Source of the DNA: Candidatus Saccharimonadota bacterium
GTDB taxonomy: Bacteria > Patescibacteriota > Saccharimonadia > Saccharimonadales > Saccharimonadaceae
Assembly: GCA_017432225.1 (NCBI GenBank)
Contig: JAFRJN010000014.1
Coordinates: forward strand, 1 to 64,000
Direction of reading: 5' to 3'
Length of the DNA: 64,000 nt
In this document: positions 59,535-64,000 of the stretch, one piece after another
Numbering within the stretch: the first letter of the stretch is position 1
Layout: every line of letters starts with the position of its first letter
Program-made: the position numbers and the translations under genes
The notes under the pieces: generated by a model
Database searches by the model: none
What the model saw: only the letters and a program-made list of their open reading frames with translations
Told to the model about the DNA's origin: nothing

Positions 59535-60521
59535 ATGAGAAAAAGGAATGATAAAGGTTATTTGATTTTGTTTTTGGCGGTGTTTGCCGCGATTATCGTG
59601 GTGACGGCGGTCGTGATTTCGAATTTTGGGGTGATTTCGGATTTTATTGTGGGGATGCACTATCAACCGTCTTCCGAGATGGCACAGATCCGGACGGATT
59701 TGGAGCTGACGGGGAAGGGCGCGTCGATTTTTAATGCGTCGCAGCCGGAGCTGATGGAAAGGGTGAATTTTAACCAAAAATGCCGCGAGGTGGAAAACGA
59801 GGCGGCGATTCTCGGGTGTTATACGGAGGGGCAGATTTATGTTTATGACGTTTCTCTAGAGGAGCTCGCGGGGATACGAGAGCTCGCGACGGCGCACGAG
59901 CTGCTGCACGCGGTCTATGCGAGAATGTCTCAAGATGAGCGGGCGAAACTAACTGATAGCTTGGCACAGGTCTTGGAGGAGAATAAAGATTTGCTGGGGG
60001 CGGAGATCGAGTCTTATTCTGACGAACAGAGGCAAGAGGAGCTCTATGTGCGGGCGGGGACGGAAATTCGTGATTTGCCGGCTGATCTAGAGGCACATTA
60101 TGCGGAAATTTTTGCAAATCAGGATAAAATAGCGGATTTTTATGAGAGCTATATTGCGGTGTTCCGAGGAATAGAGCAGAAGCTCAAAAGTCTGTTTGCC
60201 GAAATCCAGAGTCTGCAAAATGAGATTGGTGCGAAAACCTCTGAATACGAGAGTGGCGTGGCGAGTCTAAATGCGAGGATAGCGGAGTTTAATGAGTGTG
60301 CGAAGACTTTGAATTGTTTTGCGTCGGTGGCGGTGTTTAATAGCCAGAGGGCGGGGCTGCTCAATGAGCAGCAAAATTTGAAAGCGGCTTACACCGAGAT
60401 TAGTGCGCTGGTGTCTAAATATAATGCGTTAGTGAACGAATATAACGAAAATGTTTTGCATGGACAGACGCTAAATATGGAAATTAACTCTAGCGTGAAT
60501 GTGGAAGAAGTAGCGGATTAG
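59535..60521 (+). CDS. membrane-anchored HELLH metallopeptidase-like protein
   Basis: 328 residues. One N-terminal membrane helix (LILFLAVFAAIIVVTAVVIS), then an outer domain with a zinc-type motif HELLH at 121-125 and a downstream acidic segment (EELYVRAGTEIRDLP) that could give a third ligand. Residues ~195-310 are a long coiled coil (LFAEIQSLQNEIGAKTSEYE). Possibly a gluzincin-type protease acting on wall or envelope proteins. I do not recognise the family. Leaderless: TATAAT six bases before ATG. Its last 32 bases overlap the convergent stalk gene. Confidence 0.65.
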   Translation: MRKRNDKGYLILFLAVFAAIIVVTAVVISNFGVISDFIVGMHYQPSSEMAQIRTDLELTGKGASIFNASQPELMERVNFNQKCREVENEAAILGCYTEGQIYVYDVSLEELAGIRELATAHELLHAVYARMSQDERAKLTDSLAQVLEENKDLLGAEIESYSDEQRQEELYVRAGTEIRDLPADLEAHYAEIFANQDKIADFYESYIAVFRGIEQKLKSLFAEIQSLQNEIGAKTSEYESGVASLNARIAEFNECAKTLNCFASVAVFNSQRAGLLNEQQNLKAAYTEISALVSKYNALVNEYNENVLHGQTLNMEINSSVNVEEVAD

Positions 60522-61200
60522 TGTCTTTGGCTTTTTGGGTTGTTTTGGATTTGATCGTTTTGCGATGGGCTGGGGTTGATTTGTAATGATACGCGTTTGC
60601 GAGGAGATAAAAGCCCAGAGTAGAGAAAAAAACGATGGCGGTAGAAACGAGGGCCATGAGGGTGATTTTGCGGGAGCGAGTGCTGTAGCTTGGAGCAGCG
60701 GTCTCGGGGACAAAAATTAGGTCTTCGGGGATTTCTGCAAAGTCTTCCGTTTCTTCTGCTTCTTCTGCTTTTTCTGCGGTGGCCTCGTCGGTGGTATTTT
60801 CCGTGGTGGTGTCCTCTGTGGTAGCTGGGGTTTCTGCCAATGGGGTTTGTTTATTGGTGGCTACTTTTTTGGATTTAGTGTTGGCAAAAGAAGTGGATTT
60901 TTGAGTATCTGCCCCTTCTGTGGCTGATGTGCCTTGGTTGGTTTCTGACTCGTTTGAGGTAGGCTCCGTAGTGGCTTCGCCTGCTGGATCCTCTATTTCG
61001 CCAGACCATTCTTCGCCCCACTCTGTGTCATCGGTTTCTTCGGTGGTATTTTCGGTGGTGTTTTCGGCTGTGTTTTCGGTGACTTCGGAGGTTTCGGCTG
61101 GAGTTTCTGAAGTTTCTGTTACTTCTTCAGCGTAAACTGGTAAAGCTACCCAAGTGGTGCAGAAAACGAGAGTAAAAATAAGTTTGATTAGATTTTTCAT
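60490..61200 (-). CDS. secreted Thr/Glu-rich stalk protein with C-terminal membrane helix
   Basis: 236 residues: signal peptide (LIKLIFTLVFCTTWVALPVYA), then ~140 residues of low-complexity Thr/Glu/Ser/Asn (TSETPAETSEVTENTAENTT), a membrane helix (ITLMALVSTAIVFFSTLGFYLL) and a basic tail. Similar composition to cell-wall-spanning stalks. ATG 61200 follows a minus-strand TATAAT by some 30 bases. The 3' end overlaps 59535. No known family. Confidence 0.55.
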   Translation of the reverse strand: MKNLIKLIFTLVFCTTWVALPVYAEEVTETSETPAETSEVTENTAENTTENTTEETDDTEWGEEWSGEIEDPAGEATTEPTSNESETNQGTSATEGADTQKSTSFANTKSKKVATNKQTPLAETPATTEDTTTENTTDEATAEKAEEAEETEDFAEIPEDLIFVPETAAPSYSTRSRKITLMALVSTAIVFFSTLGFYLLANAYHYKSTPAHRKTIKSKTTQKAKDTNPLLLPHSR

Positions 61201-61285
61201 AAAATTTCTCAACACAAAAACCTATTGATTGCTATTATTATAGCATACTTTTGCTAAAAATACAAGATGTGATATAATAGTGATA

Positions 61286-62098
61286 ATGAAAATGTATAAG
61301 TGGAGGCGGCTAACTGTGGTGGCGGCTGCGCTGTTGGGAGTGATAGCGTGGTTAATTTTGAACCCAGCTAGCTATGAGGAAATTTTTACGCGGGTGGAGA
61401 ATACCGGGGCGGAAGCGGGGTTTTCGGATGGTGGGTCGGGGCTCTCGGATGGTAGCGCTGGACTTTCGGATGGTGGGTTGGCGGTAGCCTGTACTGTTGA
61501 GACGCTAGAGAACGGGACTTGTTATGATAAAAACTATGAGAGTCTGGCGATTAATGTGTTAGAGCTTCTCGAGGTAAAGGGGCGGGCGCCTAAGACGGGC
61601 TATACGCGCGAGGAGTTTTATAATTCGTGGCCGACGGTGGATGGGTGCAATTTGAGGCAAAGGATAATCAAGCGGGAGTTTGGCGAGACGGCGGTGCTGG
61701 ATGGGTGTACGGTGGTGGCTGGTGAGTATGACGAACCTTATACGGGGGAGCATAAAGTTTTTGCCTCAAAAGAGCAGATTTCTAAAGGGGTGCAGATTGA
61801 TCATGTGGTGGCGCTTTCGGATGCGTGGCAGAAGGGGGCGCAGTATTTTTCGAAAGAGACGAGATATGCGCTGGCGACGGACCCGTTGAATTTGATTGCG
61901 GTGGACTCGTCAGCAAATCAGGGGAAGTCGGATGGGGATGCGGCGACGTGGCTGCCGAAAAATAAGAAGTTTCGGTGCCAATATGTGGCGAGGCAGGTAT
62001 CGGTGAAGCACAAGTACGCGCTGTGGGTGACAGAGGCAGAAAGGCAAGCGATTTATAATATTCTTTTGACTTGCCCGAATGAGAAAGCACTTTTGTAG
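61286..62098 (+). CDS. membrane-anchored extracellular HNH nuclease (DUF1524-like)
   Basis: 270 residues. An N-terminal membrane helix (LTVVAAALLGVIAWLIL), a short Gly/Ser/Asp repeat (GLSDGSAGLSDGG), then a domain with VQIDHVVALSDAW, the family's HNH-type metal-binding His, plus DPLNLIAVDSSANQGKSD and ATWLPKN. This matches secreted HNH/GmrSD-C-like nucleases of Actinobacteria. An outside nuclease would suit an organism that scavenges nucleotides or takes up DNA from a host. Leaderless: TATAAT (61273-61278) seven bases before ATG. Confidence 0.85.
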   Translation: MKMYKWRRLTVVAAALLGVIAWLILNPASYEEIFTRVENTGAEAGFSDGGSGLSDGSAGLSDGGLAVACTVETLENGTCYDKNYESLAINVLELLEVKGRAPKTGYTREEFYNSWPTVDGCNLRQRIIKREFGETAVLDGCTVVAGEYDEPYTGEHKVFASKEQISKGVQIDHVVALSDAWQKGAQYFSKETRYALATDPLNLIAVDSSANQGKSDGDAATWLPKNKKFRCQYVARQVSVKHKYALWVTEAERQAIYNILLTCPNEKALL

Positions 62099-62148
62099 GC
62101 GCTGGCGATTTTTGGTTTAGGTGATAAGATTTTCTCATAAGGAGATTT

Positions 62149-63000
62149 ATGAGAAAAATAGAAGAAGAAATTAGGGGGTATTTAGACTATTGCAAAAATA
62201 CGCGGCGGATGAGCGGGGTGACGCTTGCGAACAAACGGGATATATTGGAGCGGTTTGTTGATGTGGCGGGGGTGGAGGCGGTGGAGATGATTTCGAACTT
62301 GGAGTTTGATAAATGGATGGCGCATTTGGATTTTTTGGGGGTGAGCGAAACGACGACGAATACTTACAACGCGACGGTGATTGCGATGGTGCGGTATTTT
62401 CAGGATGTGGGGGTTTACGTGCCTTTGAATCTGAATCTGATCCGGAAGCTGAAGGGGGTGAGGAAACCGCGGAAATCGTATACGGAGGAGGAAATTCTGA
62501 TGGTGGTGGGGGCTGCGGAGCGCTCGGGGAATTTGGAAGATTTTGAGACGGGGCTTATGATTCTGGTGATGGCGGAAACGGGGATGCGGATAGCGGAGCT
62601 TACGAGGCTGTCTACGGCGGAGATTTCGGGGCAGAGGATTATGTTTGTGGGGAAGGGACGGAAGCTTCGGGAGGTGTATTTGACTGCTTCGACGGCTGGG
62701 CGTTTGGCGGAATTTTTGGCTGGGCGGGAAGGATATGTGTGGGGTGGCGCGTCTCTAAACGGTGAGCCGCCATGTGTAAATACGGTGAGGACGAGGATGA
62801 CTTTAGCGTTTTTAAATGCGGGGTTTGAGGGGTTCTATCCGCATGTGCTCAGGCATTCGTTTGCGACGAATTTGCAGAGAAGGGGTGCGTCGGTGGCGGA
62901 GATAAAGGAGATGATGGGGCACTCTTCCATTGCTACGACGGAGAGGTATTTGCATGAGTTTGAGGGAAGGATGGAAGAGCTGTTTGAGAAGTATAGGTAG
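62149..63000 (+). CDS. tyrosine recombinase (XerC/XerD-like)
   Basis: 283 residues with a full catalytic set: R147 (TGMRIAEL), K172, H232-x-x-R235 (HVLRHSFAT), H258 (MGHSSIATT) and nucleophile Tyr267. N-terminal SAM-like core-binding domain. Length and motif spacing fit XerC/XerD, which resolve chromosome dimers at dif. No phage or integron genes are nearby, so a chromosomal Xer role is the simplest reading. AAGGAG lies six bases before the ATG. Confidence 0.9.
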   Translation: MRKIEEEIRGYLDYCKNTRRMSGVTLANKRDILERFVDVAGVEAVEMISNLEFDKWMAHLDFLGVSETTTNTYNATVIAMVRYFQDVGVYVPLNLNLIRKLKGVRKPRKSYTEEEILMVVGAAERSGNLEDFETGLMILVMAETGMRIAELTRLSTAEISGQRIMFVGKGRKLREVYLTASTAGRLAEFLAGREGYVWGGASLNGEPPCVNTVRTRMTLAFLNAGFEGFYPHVLRHSFATNLQRRGASVAEIKEMMGHSSIATTERYLHEFEGRMEELFEKYR

Positions 63001-63122
63001 GGGTGTGGGGTGGTTTGGCGGTTTTTGCGGCGATGGTTTTTGTGATTCCTGGCGGACCTCCGCCTCATACATTTAACACAAAATATAAATTAATTCTGCT
63101 TAACTGCAGAAGGAGAAAAACA

Positions 63123-63794
63123 ATGAAAAAATCAATAATTGCAGCTGGTGCAGCATCTGTGGCGTTAGCGGCGATGCCAATGGTAGGCGCTTTTGCACTC
63201 ACTACGCAGACTGATACCTTGCAAGTGACAATCAATGGCGTTTGTTCGTTTGGATATACAGATAGTCAATCTACGCACGTGATTGATGTTGCTGCACCGA
63301 GCCATACTGACGGTACTGCTGGTGCTGGTCCTGCAACTTGGAATAATGATACGCTTTCTGCAACCATGCTCAACGGTACGGAAAACCAGGACTTTGGTAA
63401 GACTACCTTGAATGTATATTGTAATAATAGCGATGGTTACCAAATTACTACTAATGGTACTACTGGAGCCGTTACTACTGTGGGTGCTTTAACTTCAAAT
63501 GACACTAGTGATACTATTCCGGTAAACGCGGGCTTCAGTGCTTCTTCGACTGGCTGGTCTTATCAAGTTGCTGGTACTACCGGTAATACTGGTATAGTAG
63601 CATCTGCGCACGATGGCACTTGGGCTACTGCTGCGAATGCCGAAGATACGATTGTGGAGGCTCCTACTACTGGAGCAAAGACCACTGACAATTCAGGTGA
63701 TACCTTTACAATTACCTATGGCGTAGGTATCGATGAGACATTGTCTGCTGGTACTTACTCTGGATCTATTACTTACACTTTGGTCCAATTGTAA
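63123..63794 (+). CDS. secreted beta-rich surface protein
   Basis: 223 residues with a signal peptide (MKKSIIAAGAASVALAAMPM, cleaved near GAFALT). The mature part is Thr/Gly/Asn-rich and beta-stranded with one Cys pair (NGVCSFGYTD, NVYCNNSDGY), ending in GTYSGSITYTLVQL. That final strand resembles WxL-type or pilin-like domains of Gram-positive surface proteins. Start supported by AAGGAG. Terminator directly after. The next gene is also a membrane/surface protein. Confidence 0.65.
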   Translation: MKKSIIAAGAASVALAAMPMVGAFALTTQTDTLQVTINGVCSFGYTDSQSTHVIDVAAPSHTDGTAGAGPATWNNDTLSATMLNGTENQDFGKTTLNVYCNNSDGYQITTNGTTGAVTTVGALTSNDTSDTIPVNAGFSASSTGWSYQVAGTTGNTGIVASAHDGTWATAANAEDTIVEAPTTGAKTTDNSGDTFTITYGVGIDETLSAGTYSGSITYTLVQL

Positions 63795-63810
63795 TCTAAA
63801 GTAGTGCAAT

Positions 63811-63850
63811 TTAAAATTGCCGTTCATCAAAAAGTGGGCGGCAATTTTAA
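63811..63850 (+). terminator. terminator of the 63123 gene
   Basis: TTAAAATTGCCG pairs perfectly with CGGCAATTTTAA (12 bp) around a 16-base loop. The T-rich right arm makes it usable as a terminator. Confidence 0.75.
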
Positions 63851-63865
63851 TGTTTAGGAGTATAA

Positions 63866-64000
63866 ATGAGCAGAAAAAAGATAATAACCATTGCATTAAT
63901 CGTGGTCACGATAGCTGCAACCGTAATCGCCTTGATTTTTGCGATGCAAGGCAGTATTAAGACTACTGGTACTCATCCCGACGATATTAAGGGAGTAACA
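63866..64000 (+). CDS. membrane or secreted protein, 5' end only
   Basis: The 45 codons to the window edge start at ATG 63866 after TTTAGGAG. They encode a basic start (MSRKKI) and a hydrophobic helix (TIALIVVTIAATVIALIFAM), then a polar segment. Too short to name. It sits 71 bp after the secreted protein gene. Confidence 0.6.
   Translation, partial: MSRKKIITIALIVVTIAATVIALIFAMQGSIKTTGTHPDDIKGVT

Noticed and set aside
62149-63000. Integrase of a prophage or integrative element
   Set aside because: No phage, excisionase or tRNA-attachment repeat is seen nearby. A housekeeping Xer recombinase is the simpler reading.
1-64000. Recoded UGA (genetic code 25) as in Gracilibacteria
   Set aside because: TGA ends several well-defined genes (murB, radA, tsaE), and Trp is encoded by TGG throughout.

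Overview
The window is typical of a reduced Candidate Phyla Radiation (Patescibacteria) genome, most likely a Saccharibacteria (TM7) member. The evidence is short, tightly packed genes, very short spacers, many single-pass membrane or surface proteins of no known family, trimmed housekeeping proteins (a 102-residue TsaB, a short XseA), and leaderless promoters placed directly against start codons. TGA is used as a stop, so the recoded-UGA CPR lineages (Gracilibacteria, Absconditabacteria) do not fit. The assignment comes from gene content and was not checked by phylogeny.

The left end (1-3100) is a diversity-generating retroelement (DGR). It holds the 3' end of a target gene with its variable repeat, an Avd-like accessory protein with an extra N-terminal domain, a DGR reverse transcriptase and a template repeat on the opposite strand. 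Aligned by eye, the variable repeat differs from the template at 20 positions, and every one is an adenine in the template. This is the main discovery in the window.

3147-20000 carries housekeeping genes: rnhA, tyrS, rpmA and a TRM11-like methyltransferase on the minus strand, then a flippase-like membrane protein, xseAB, a degenerate histidine-kinase-like protein with a receiver protein, recO, ppa, glyQS, an unusual PfkB-like/class I aldolase fusion, a HAD phosphomannomutase-like protein, tpiA and two tRNAs. 19950-23150 is a short block with strong TTGACA/TATAAT promoters, a long structured leader and different codon habits; it encodes cell-envelope proteins. 23314-29391 encodes a surface protein with a sorting-like tail and a pair that includes a VirB6-like polytopic protein.

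29445-41731 holds folD-murB, recA-nudix-recX, a PRC-barrel protein, rpsO, truB, a small alarmone synthetase, pnp with a folded leader, and lepA. 41792-44438 encodes three envelope proteins. It is followed by galU, a CIRCE-controlled clpC, clpP, tsaB/tsaE, murC, ruvC and radA. 52558-56273 encodes another membrane/surface pair. ruvA, rplS, an RNase HII-YraN fusion, ychF, a HELLH membrane protein, a Thr/Glu-rich stalk protein, a secreted HNH-type nuclease, a tyrosine recombinase and surface proteins run to the right edge.

Two window-wide patterns stand out. About 20 genes have a -10 box ending only 6-7 nt before the start codon. Two families of intergenic hairpins show compensatory base changes between copies (17945 and 45292; 34390, 48537 and 56280).
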